The position numbers and the translations under genes were made by a program. 64,000 nt of DNA, taken from IMG/VR virus record IMGVR_UViG_3300037840_000041, positions 1 to 64,000 of that record; one strand, given 5' to 3'. Below are positions 48,552-55,966 of this stretch, piece after piece (the first letter of the stretch is position 1; the number at the start of each line of letters is the position of its first letter). The DNA is from a virus. The notes beneath the pieces were generated by a model. It did no database searches. It was not told where the DNA came from and worked only from the letters and a program-made list of their open reading frames with translations.

Positions 48552-49471
48552 GCGATCAGCGCCTTATAAGTCAGGCGCTTGCCCGCAACGCCGTCAATGA
48601 AGCTGCCGAGCCGTTCCAGCGTGTGGCGAGCTACGTTGCCCTCATTCAACCGGAAGGCAAATTCATCGACGTAGCGGCCAAGATGCTTTGGGCTGGCATG
48701 GTGGTAGACGCCGATCAGCCCGCGCTTGAGAACCGCGAACACGGACTCGACGCTATTGGTCGTCACGCCGTCGCGGACGTATTCGCCGCCGCTGTGGTTG
48801 ACGCTCTCGTGCTCAAAGAACAAGCCGCCCATCGCGTGATAAACGGCGGCTTCGTCCGTGTGCAGCACCGAGCCGACTTCGACGTTCTGCACGATCACGT
48901 CTTGGATGGTCTGCAAATCGGTAGCCTCGATTTTGACCGCCTTCACGCGTCCGCCCTTGCCGCGCTCCTTCATGCCCAGCACGGCGGTTTTTCCGACCGT
49001 GCCGCGCCCCTGTTTCAGCTTCTTGTGCTCGTGCTTGTTCGCCTCGATGCCGCCGACGTAGGTTTCATCGATTTCGACCAACCCTTGCAACATCGTCATG
49101 TCGCCGCCGCAGGCTTCCCGCAGCCGGTGCAGGACGAACCAAGCCGACTTTTGCGTGATGCCGATTTCCTTGGCGAGTTGCATCGAGGATACGCCCTTGC
49201 GGGCCGTCACAAGCAGGTACATCGCGTAAACCCATTTGTGCAGCGGAACGTGGCTGCGCTCGAAAATCGTGCCGGTGCGCACCGTAAAGTCCTCCCGGCA
49301 CTGGTTGCAGCGGTAGAAGCCGCCCTTGCGCGCCGTGATCCGGTCGCCCATGCCGCAGACCGGGCAGCGCGGCCCTTCCGGCCACAAGCGGCCCTCCAAA
49401 TAGACCCGCGCCGTCTCTTGATCTGGGATCATGGCGAACAACTCAAACGTCGAAATGGTGGACTTGGACAT
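48548..49471 (-). CDS. IS1595-family (ISXO2-like) transposase
   Basis: 307 aa. N-terminal zinc ribbon CPVCG and CNQC (residues 36-60), then the ISXO2-type DDE domain: EIDETYVGG (D-E), HTDEAAVY (D) and GVTTNSVESVFAVLKRG with the ARHTLERL end. The length is full and no frameshift is seen, so it is likely active. Lies between the terminal repeats of the element. Confidence 0.92.
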   Translation of the reverse strand: MSKSTISTFELFAMIPDQETARVYLEGRLWPEGPRCPVCGMGDRITARKGGFYRCNQCREDFTVRTGTIFERSHVPLHKWVYAMYLLVTARKGVSSMQLAKEIGITQKSAWFVLHRLREACGGDMTMLQGLVEIDETYVGGIEANKHEHKKLKQGRGTVGKTAVLGMKERGKGGRVKAVKIEATDLQTIQDVIVQNVEVGSVLHTDEAAVYHAMGGLFFEHESVNHSGGEYVRDGVTTNSVESVFAVLKRGLIGVYHHASPKHLGRYVDEFAFRLNEGNVARHTLERLGSFIDGVAGKRLTYKALIA

Positions 49472-49542
49472 GACCGATTTACCCCTATTTCACAGGCGAA
49501 ACATAGCAAATTTCACCGAGGTAGTAAAGTATATAATTCCCA

Positions 49543-49550
49543 AAAATAAA
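49543..49550. repeat. Target-site duplication, right copy
   Basis: AAAAATAA directly outside the right IS end; pair of 47448-47455. Confidence 0.9.
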
Positions 49551-49601
49551 ATCGGCGCCCGGAGCGTACCCCGAGCGCCGATCATGCGACAGCGGGAAAA
49601 T

Positions 49602-50315
49602 TCAGAAAAGCGTCTTCACCCCCGCCATGACGCGGTTCGTCTCCTTGACGCAGCCGCCGACGATCGCGACACCGATGCATTTCGCGGTGCTCGGGATCAG
49701 GTACTCTGCATAAGGCTCCATCACGATCCCATTGGAGAGCCTGATCTTGGTGCTCGTGCCGATGTCCAGCCCGAACATGATCTCCTGGAAATTCTGCAGT
49801 CCTAGCTTCGCGCCGACATCATCCCACGTCGGGGCCAGATAAATACTCGGGTTGGACGTCGTTACAGTGACACCTGCGGGGAGCGGATTGATCGACGGCA
49901 CCGCGTTCTGCAATTGCGACAGTCCCGGGATCGCGGCGATCAGTTGGTCGATCGGCATGCCGACGCCGAAGCGCTGACGCAGGAAGATCGGCCCGGAGAA
50001 CAGCGAGAGGCCGTTCGTGGTGCCGCCGTTGATGTTGTGGAAGTCGAAGTCGCCGTCGATGTACCAAAAGCCCACGGTCCCAACCGGGCAGGTCCACCCT
50101 ACATTGAGGCCGATCATCCCCTGGGTCATCTGGGTTCCGGCCACGGCGTTTGCGACCGCGCCCGTCGCGCCACCGGCGTCGACGCCGTAGTATAGCCCGC
50201 ACTTCGTTGTCGGGTATTTATAGGCCGTCGCCGGCGCCTTCGTCGGCAGATCAGACGCGGCCGCCGGCACCGCCATCAAAAACGCGGTGATCACCGCGCA
50301 AAGAATTCGTTTCAT
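49602..50315 (-). CDS. Outer-membrane beta-barrel-like protein
   Basis: 237 aa. A Sec signal peptide (Lys-Arg start, core to residue 16, cleavage near AAA-SD). The mature end SDLPTKAPATAY is like the start of porins in Bradyrhizobium and relatives. Alternating strands follow and the protein ends in Phe, as outer-membrane barrels do. It sits in the lysis region, in the leftward operon. A phage-borne barrel could change the host surface (superinfection block) or be a captured host gene; it is not needed for virion assembly. Confidence 0.7.
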   Translation of the reverse strand: MKRILCAVITAFLMAVPAAASDLPTKAPATAYKYPTTKCGLYYGVDAGGATGAVANAVAGTQMTQGMIGLNVGWTCPVGTVGFWYIDGDFDFHNINGGTTNGLSLFSGPIFLRQRFGVGMPIDQLIAAIPGLSQLQNAVPSINPLPAGVTVTTSNPSIYLAPTWDDVGAKLGLQNFQEIMFGLDIGTSTKIRLSNGIVMEPYAEYLIPSTAKCIGVAIVGGCVKETNRVMAGVKTLF

Positions 50316-50393
50316 GGTGATTCCCCAATTATGAGTTGCAGTCCGCGGACGCTACGCCCGGCTATCCGCGGCACAAGGCCAACAATGAGGCAC

Positions 50394-50413
50394 CGCCGGC
50401 GATTATGCCGGCG
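50394..50413 (-). other. Hairpin between holin and outer-membrane protein genes
   Basis: CGCCGGC (50394-50400) and GCCGGCG (50407-50413) enclose a 6-nt loop, just after the holin stop on the leftward strand. No U-run follows, so termination there is uncertain. Confidence 0.35.
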
Positions 50414-50428
50414 TGTGACTTTCCTGCA

Positions 50429-50866
50429 TCAGGAGGCAGCGACCACCGATTGGGAGGGCGAGGCGTCAGCAGTCTTCTTGTCGGTCACGATCGTCTGCAC
50501 TTCCGGCAGCGCGATGGTCGCTGCGATCAACGTGTTCTTGGCGTCGTCGCTGGTGGGGATTGATTTGTCTTGGGCGATGGCACTGGTCGCCTCGATTAGC
50601 GCCTTCTGCGCACTCACGGCCGCTGGGCCAGCTGTCCCTGTCGCTATGTTCTGGACCGACTTGATGTGGCTGGCTTGCGTGTTGGCGACTAACGACCAGA
50701 TCGCAACGACGGCATAAGAGATCGGGCCGACCAAAGACAATGCGAGATCAACATAATAATTAGCTGTGACGCCATTAACGCCTACCGCTGAGACAACAGT
50801 GCCGAGCGCTGGGATAATAATCCTCAGCTGGGCAGTAACCTGTTCTTGAGACGGGATCGCTGACAT
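50429..50866 (-). CDS. Holin (Pam3 gp28-like)
   Basis: 145 aa from ATG 50866. LRIIIPALGTVVSAVGVNG and LALSLVGPISYAVVAIWSLVA are two membrane helices in the pattern of Pam3-gp28 holins, followed by KSVQNIATG. The rest is a soluble helical tail. It would open the inner membrane for the endolysin, whose gene lies upstream in the same operon. Confidence 0.7.
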   Translation of the reverse strand: MSAIPSQEQVTAQLRIIIPALGTVVSAVGVNGVTANYYVDLALSLVGPISYAVVAIWSLVANTQASHIKSVQNIATGTAGPAAVSAQKALIEATSAIAQDKSIPTSDDAKNTLIAATIALPEVQTIVTDKKTADASPSQSVVAAS

Positions 50867-50888
50867 AAGGTGATGCTCCCTTCGGGCT

Positions 50889-51389
50889 TCAGTGAGGAAT
50901 TTCAACGTGTGTCGAGAGAATAGCGAATAGCAGGTCCGGCGAGATATGATGGAACGGCTTTGTCATCGGCCATGGGAATATCCCACAGGCCCGCAAACCG
51001 CCGCACATGAAGGCCGAACAGAAAATAGTCCCGACTTCGTGCAGGTGCACCTCTGTCGCGACGAAGCCGAGAATTGCCTTCCAATCATAGGGTTCGCCAA
51101 CATGCTTCTCGACGAACGCATAGAAGGCAGCCTCCTGCTCTGGCGTGCAGGGAATGGAAACGATGCGCTCGCTCTTGGAGCCATCCGGCAACACCATCAA
51201 GCTGTCGGCGTCGTAACCAACAGGGCGCCGCAGGATCCCGCCATCGATATGCGCCCCGATATAGAACTTGCCGTCTTGCGACAGCGCCTCGGCATGGCTC
51301 GGTGTGAACGGCATCGATGTGCCAGCCTGAAACCGGATCAGGCGCGACGAAAAATCGGTGCTCGTGACGAAGCGCATGTTGACGGCCAT
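50889..51389 (-). CDS. Papain-like cysteine hydrolase (YiiX/NlpC-P60-like)
   Basis: 166 aa. YIGAHIDGGILRRPVGYDAD near 43-62, YDWKAILGF near 100, and GTIFCSAFMCGGLRACGIFP near 120-139 with the likely catalytic Cys; His residues lie before and after. This is the layout of permuted papain-like enzymes common in alphaproteobacterial phage lysis or tail modules. It may cut peptidoglycan crosslinks or a lipid/peptide bond. It has no leader. Confidence 0.62.
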   Translation of the reverse strand: MAVNMRFVTSTDFSSRLIRFQAGTSMPFTPSHAEALSQDGKFYIGAHIDGGILRRPVGYDADSLMVLPDGSKSERIVSIPCTPEQEAAFYAFVEKHVGEPYDWKAILGFVATEVHLHEVGTIFCSAFMCGGLRACGIFPWPMTKPFHHISPDLLFAILSTHVEIPH

Positions 51390-51391
51390 TT

Positions 51392-51577
51392 TTAGTCCTT
51401 GAGTTTTTCAGCTGCGATCTTTCTCGCTGAGCGCTCGAGCGCAATCAGCATGTCGAAGTCGTCGCGAAGCCGCTTCTCTTGAGCTTCGCCCTCATACCCG
51501 TTTGCATTCAAAAGCTGGCCTGTATGAAGATTGACGAGCGCCGCCTCGAGGATGCGATCGTAGTCGGCCAGCTTCAC
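51392..51577 (-). CDS. Small helical protein
   Basis: 61 aa, helical and charged (DYDRILEAALVNLHTGQLL, DDFDMLIALERSARKI). Overlaps the endolysin stop (ATGA). Not recognised. Confidence 0.5.
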   Translation of the reverse strand: MKLADYDRILEAALVNLHTGQLLNANGYEGEAQEKRLRDDFDMLIALERSARKIAAEKLKD

Positions 51578-52449
51578 GTCGGCAGACCTTTCGCGGCCAT
51601 GACTTTCTTGATGGCGCCGATCACCTCGGGGCCGGGGATGCCGCGATCCATGTCGAGATGCTGCTGCTGTTCGAACGCGCGGATCGCCGCGCGCGATCCT
51701 GGCCCGATGTTGCCGTCGACTCGAAGCGGCACGTTGGTGACGTGTAGCCGGTTCAATGACGACTGAATCCAGAAGGCGTCATCGACGGTGCCGTTCTCGT
51801 GCGGCACGACAGCGATCGGCGGTGCATCGGTGACCTTCGGGATGAGTGGAGCAAATGCCAGCGACGGGTCTTGCTTCACCAGTTCCTCGTAGATCGCCAG
51901 CGTGCCCAACTGCGGGTCCATCATCGTCGGGTCGAAAAAATGATCGCGCGGAAATTTGCCGGGCTTCTGGACGGTGGTCGCGCCGAACACATAGGGCGAA
52001 GGAAGACCGCGCCGGCGATAGCCGTCGCCGTTCAATTCCTCGGTGCCGTAGCAGAACAGCGGAATCGTCCAACCACCAAAGATCTTCGCCCACTGATCGA
52101 GACCCTCGAGTCGCAGCGCGTCCATGCAGCCGGCATAGAAATCATCGGGAAACGGCTGCGAAAATGGCCCACGATCAAGCGGAACGATCGTGGTGCGGAC
52201 CTTCAGGCTTTGCCCGTTGCCGAGATAGCAATGGACGTTGCCGTTCATCTCGCGATCTGACAGCGCCATCAGCATGGCAGTCGGCACGGTCGATATCGAC
52301 TCGACGTGCTGATATAGCGGTTTGTTGGCGATCAGGTTTTTGCAGGACGCGACGAGATCATGCTCGCGCTCCGGTTTGATAACCGCGCGCGCGGCGAGAT
52401 CGGCATATTCCTTTTCACGCTCTGGCGTGAATGCCTGTACGGAGATCAT
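51574..52449 (-). CDS. Endolysin (lysozyme-family domain plus peptidoglycan-binding domain)
   Basis: 291 aa. The catalytic part has TAMLMALSDREMNGNVHCYL with a glutamate after ALSDR, then SLKVRTTIVPLDRGPF, GYRRRGLPSPYVFGATT and DPQLGTLAIYEELV, the pattern of a lysozyme-like family in alphaproteobacterial phages. Residues about 225-280 (QSSLNRLHVTNVPLRVDGNI, SRAAIRAFEQQQ) are a PG_binding_1 module. No signal peptide, so release needs the holin. Confidence 0.82.
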   Translation of the reverse strand: MISVQAFTPEREKEYADLAARAVIKPEREHDLVASCKNLIANKPLYQHVESISTVPTAMLMALSDREMNGNVHCYLGNGQSLKVRTTIVPLDRGPFSQPFPDDFYAGCMDALRLEGLDQWAKIFGGWTIPLFCYGTEELNGDGYRRRGLPSPYVFGATTVQKPGKFPRDHFFDPTMMDPQLGTLAIYEELVKQDPSLAFAPLIPKVTDAPPIAVVPHENGTVDDAFWIQSSLNRLHVTNVPLRVDGNIGPGSRAAIRAFEQQQHLDMDRGIPGPEVIGAIKKVMAAKGLPT

Positions 52450-52470
52450 TTGGAATTTCTCCTCGTTTGT

Positions 52471-54690
52471 TTAGTGTCGTCTTCGCGCAATGAGAATGCC
52501 GCATACCGACTCGGTCGACAACGTAAATACCGAAGTTGCGACCGCGTAATATGTGGTAGTGGCACTCACCAGCAATCGAGTTTGAGGCGTCGTTACGATG
52601 TTTGAAGCATTGCCCGTGACGAACCCGCTTGCGCCATATTGCAGGGTGGCCTGTCTGCCCGGAGTGGTCAAATCGTTGGTGGCCGACGTAGCATTCCATG
52701 ATGCGTAATCCGCCGTGACATTGGTAGTCGCGGCCGGAACAAAATTCAAACTCAGAGAAACATCGTAATCTCCCGGCGGAAGCGAGATCGCGGCCACATT
52801 GGTTGCAGCGGAATTAGCGAGCGTCATCCCGCCCGTTCCGGTTTGTGTGCCGGATTGAGTGCCCGATGTGTTGACCGCAGTTCCGGCCAACGCATTCGCG
52901 ATTGAAGTCGCAACCTTGAATGTGTTGCCGTTGATCGAGTTGCCGATCACCCAATAGACCTGGCCAGCCGTCAAGCCCGTGGGGAGCGCACCGCTTGTCG
53001 TGAAGGTGATGGGCGCCGTCCAGTTGCCCGAACCCGCCGAGCCAACCCCGTAAGGGTTGCCCGTCCATGTGATGACAGCAGGACTTGCGATCGTGATGGT
53101 GACGGTCGAAGTGACAGCATTACTTGGAGCTGCGGCGGCAATATATTCACCGACATATCCACCCGGCGCAGCGTCGTTTGACGTAGTGCCGTAAATGCCG
53201 CTGTTGGTGCTTCCTGTTCCTGGAAACGTGGTAGCCCGAGTATTGGCGTCGATAGTCGCGCTGTTCGCGAGCTGGAATTGCAGCCCCGTCGAGGACGCAC
53301 CGGAGCCCGTTCCAGAATAAGTCTGGGCAGCGGTGAAGTTGGTTACCGCGTCCCCACCCGAACCGCTGTACCAAGCCGTGAATGTCTGCGCTCCAGATAC
53401 GGTGAATGCCTGCGCGCCAGGACTGTTCCATCTGCCGCCGTTGTTCTGCACGAAATAATTGAAGCTGCTGGAAGTCCCATCGCCGACCTGATGCGTACCG
53501 GCATCAGAGACGAAAGTGCCGCCCGTTGCGATGCTGACAAAATTTCCTCCGACCGCAGAAGACCAAATCTCGTTGATGACCGCAACGATGCCCATCTTGC
53601 TGACGTTGATGACATTCAATCCGCTTCCGGTAGTGCGGAAAGTGAAACCGCTCAGGACGATTACCGCGCCGTTGTCGGCAGTGATGCCCGCGGTATTCAT
53701 TACAACCGAGCCAGGCGAACCGGCGTTGCCCGTGATGATGATCGCGCCTTCCTGGGAATTTGTCCCACCGACGAAAGCAGGCGACTCAGTGAACGACGCG
53801 TCGTTGACCTGAATATTTACGAAGCCAGCGGCAACCCCATTGAACAACGCCTGCGATGCGACCTTGCCAGCATGCCCAATAGTCGCGAATGCCCTAGTGC
53901 TAGACCCGAGACCATCCCCCGTCGTGTCTGAGCCATTGGTATGATCGACCTGAAACGTCACCGAGCTTTGCGCGTACCACGGGCCAGGGTTGATAGTAGT
54001 GGCCCACACACCGTTGACGATTTGAACCTGAATGGCCTGCCAGGGGAATAAAACCGGAAAGGTGCCCGCTGGAAAGCCGGACAAGATTTTTCCAGCCGCC
54101 GTATCGCCGTTCAAGACTAGCACGGTGCACTTTGGATCAAAACCAGAAACCGCCGGAAGAGTTATTGTGAACTTTCCGGTTGATCCCGTCCCGGCCTGCA
54201 CTGTCTTGCTGCAATCCGTTGTCGCGATCGTGTAGTTCGAGGTTTGTGCGTTGAGAGTATTGGCAGCGATTCCGGCCGATGGAGTTGTGACGCAACTTCC
54301 CGCCGCAGACGACACTCCACCGCTTAACGCGGGAAGCTGCGAACAAGCAACATTGCCAGAGAGGGTCCACGCATGAGTGGAAGTATTGATCGTCCCGGTG
54401 GTGACCCACGACGCGCCGTCGTAAAAATTTACGGTGTCATTCGGTGAAGCTGACGTGTTGATCCAGCACTGCCCGAAAGCTGGTGCTGACCCAGGCCCGT
54501 TCGCCGGCGCGGTCGGCCCCCAATTGCAGGTCGCAAGCGCGAGCAGCGCCGGATTGAGATAGGTTGCGGTGAACGTCGCAGCCGACATCGGCCCCGAGGT
54601 CGGCGTCTGGTACGATGCCTGGTTCGCCGCAAGCGCAGGCGTGAGTGAAAGCCAGAGCGCGGCGACGAGTGATGCGAGGCGAGTTTTCAT
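52471..54690 (-). CDS. Fibre/spike-like protein with Sec leader
   Basis: 739 aa from ATG 54690, which follows the previous TAA by one base. Residues 1-24 look like a Sec signal (MKTRLASLVAALW, ending ALA-AN). After it come GQCWINTSASPNDTVNFYDG-type motifs (a label-and-value fibre start) and a long Gly/Ser/Thr/Asn-rich body with right-handed beta-helix-like repeats. It lies next to another fibre-like gene at the end of the tail module. Host receptor binding is expected. The leader is odd for a tail part. Confidence 0.7.
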   Translation of the reverse strand: MKTRLASLVAALWLSLTPALAANQASYQTPTSGPMSAATFTATYLNPALLALATCNWGPTAPANGPGSAPAFGQCWINTSASPNDTVNFYDGASWVTTGTINTSTHAWTLSGNVACSQLPALSGGVSSAAGSCVTTPSAGIAANTLNAQTSNYTIATTDCSKTVQAGTGSTGKFTITLPAVSGFDPKCTVLVLNGDTAAGKILSGFPAGTFPVLFPWQAIQVQIVNGVWATTINPGPWYAQSSVTFQVDHTNGSDTTGDGLGSSTRAFATIGHAGKVASQALFNGVAAGFVNIQVNDASFTESPAFVGGTNSQEGAIIITGNAGSPGSVVMNTAGITADNGAVIVLSGFTFRTTGSGLNVINVSKMGIVAVINEIWSSAVGGNFVSIATGGTFVSDAGTHQVGDGTSSSFNYFVQNNGGRWNSPGAQAFTVSGAQTFTAWYSGSGGDAVTNFTAAQTYSGTGSGASSTGLQFQLANSATIDANTRATTFPGTGSTNSGIYGTTSNDAAPGGYVGEYIAAAAPSNAVTSTVTITIASPAVITWTGNPYGVGSAGSGNWTAPITFTTSGALPTGLTAGQVYWVIGNSINGNTFKVATSIANALAGTAVNTSGTQSGTQTGTGGMTLANSAATNVAAISLPPGDYDVSLSLNFVPAATTNVTADYASWNATSATNDLTTPGRQATLQYGASGFVTGNASNIVTTPQTRLLVSATTTYYAVATSVFTLSTESVCGILIARRRH

Positions 54691-54691
54691 T

Positions 54692-55957
54692 TTACTGGAC
54701 TCGGCTGACGGTGATCGTCGTATCGTGAGACCCGCCGCTCTGGTTGAACGACATTCTAGAGGTCGTCGTGAACGCATCGCGGCAACTCAGCTTGACGATC
54801 CCGCCACTCGGATTGGTGATGAGCCCCGACATGGCGATCTGCGTCGGATAGGTGCTAACAGGATTCGTGTTTGCTCCCGATCCGATCTTCGTCGTCCCGT
54901 CCCATAGCTGGCAAAAATATTGTCCGGTCGCCGTGTTCAAGATTGTTGCCATTCCAGACACCAGCCATGTCCCAGTACCGACTCCAGAGATGCTCGGGCC
55001 GTCGATATAGATTGCAGTGTTGTTTAGCAGAACATCTGATCCGAGAGAGGCGGTTTGCGCATTCAGATTGATGGCGCATGTTCCGGTCGTCGTGATCGTG
55101 CCGCCAGAAAGTCCGGTTCCGCAGGTCACGCTCTGGACGGTGCCGCCCGCGATCGCGGAGATCGCGCCCACGGTGACTTTCTTGAAAGCGTTGCCCGCCG
55201 CCGAATCGGCAATCATAACGAGGTCGGCGCTGACCGGCGTCGTCTTTGCGGTCAGGGCGGCAATCAAAATATCCGTCGGATTTGCACTTCCAGAGGTGTT
55301 GTTGCCCTTGAAGCTGAAGGCCGCTGACTGCGGTGCTGCTGCGGCCTTGGTATATTCCAGCATCAACCAGTTACTGCTGCCCATATACATCACGGCCGAG
55401 ATGTCGCCAGCTTGCGTGACGACATTCGCGGCACCGAGCAGGATCATGCTCGTTGCGTTATATGTCAACGTCAGCGATCCTGCGAATTTCAGAAAATGGA
55501 TTGAGCCGACACCTGCCGATGATCCGAACGAGTTTATCGTCGTCGTGCCGTTGATCGTCTTGAACGTCTGCGGGACCGACCCGAGGTCGGTCGTCGACCC
55601 CGAGGAGATCGCCGCGGTGACGATGCCTCCACCAATCTGAGGCGTCTGAAGATGGTTGGTCGAGTCGACGTACCAGAGATTGAACCAGCTGGCGCCGTCG
55701 TACTGCTGAATATAATTGATGTTTGTATTGAACCAGAGTTGCCCGGCCTGCGGCCCGCTCGGAGCGGATGCGCCAGACCACAGCGAGATCAGCGAATTGT
55801 TGCAGGCGTTGATATCGTTGACCAGCACCAGGCCAGACACCGTGCCGGTCGTCGGCATGATGCACGAGCCCTGCGATGCGCGCGCCGGCGGCGCTGCCAA
55901 CGCGAACACGGCAGTCATGAACGCCGCGATAAGACGAAGCCTTGATGTCTTGAGCAT
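54692..55957 (-). CDS. Second fibre-like protein with Sec leader
   Basis: 421 aa. Residues 1-28 form a signal peptide (RLRLIAAFMTAVFALAA, cleavage near ARA-SQ). Then GQLWFNTNINYIQQYDGASW, the same fibre-start motif as in the 52471 gene, and a beta-rich body to the end with CGTGLSGGTITTTGTC. It overlaps no neighbour but is coupled to the larger fibre gene. Likely a tail fibre or an adaptor for it. Confidence 0.7.
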   Translation of the reverse strand: MLKTSRLRLIAAFMTAVFALAAPPARASQGSCIMPTTGTVSGLVLVNDINACNNSLISLWSGASAPSGPQAGQLWFNTNINYIQQYDGASWFNLWYVDSTNHLQTPQIGGGIVTAAISSGSTTDLGSVPQTFKTINGTTTINSFGSSAGVGSIHFLKFAGSLTLTYNATSMILLGAANVVTQAGDISAVMYMGSSNWLMLEYTKAAAAPQSAAFSFKGNNTSGSANPTDILIAALTAKTTPVSADLVMIADSAAGNAFKKVTVGAISAIAGGTVQSVTCGTGLSGGTITTTGTCAINLNAQTASLGSDVLLNNTAIYIDGPSISGVGTGTWLVSGMATILNTATGQYFCQLWDGTTKIGSGANTNPVSTYPTQIAMSGLITNPSGGIVKLSCRDAFTTTSRMSFNQSGGSHDTTITVSRVQ

Positions 55958-55966
55958 CGGTTTTCC

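Larger units (their letters stand above)
47456..49542 (-). mobile_element. IS1595-family insertion sequence with passenger genes
   Basis: 2087 bp. The ends are the perfect 13-bp inverted repeat GGGAATTATATAC (47456-47468; inverted at 49530-49542), with weaker similarity further in. It is bounded by an 8-bp duplication AAAAATAA on both sides, so it inserted as a unit. Inside, all leftward: transposase, a 39-aa basic peptide, and a CysH-like PP-loop protein. The intact ends and duplication point to recent insertion. IS1595 members with passenger genes are known. Confidence 0.92.

Noticed and set aside
47525-49549. 674-codon rightward open frame across the IS
   Set aside because: Antisense to the transposase and CysH-like genes, both of which carry clear catalytic motifs.
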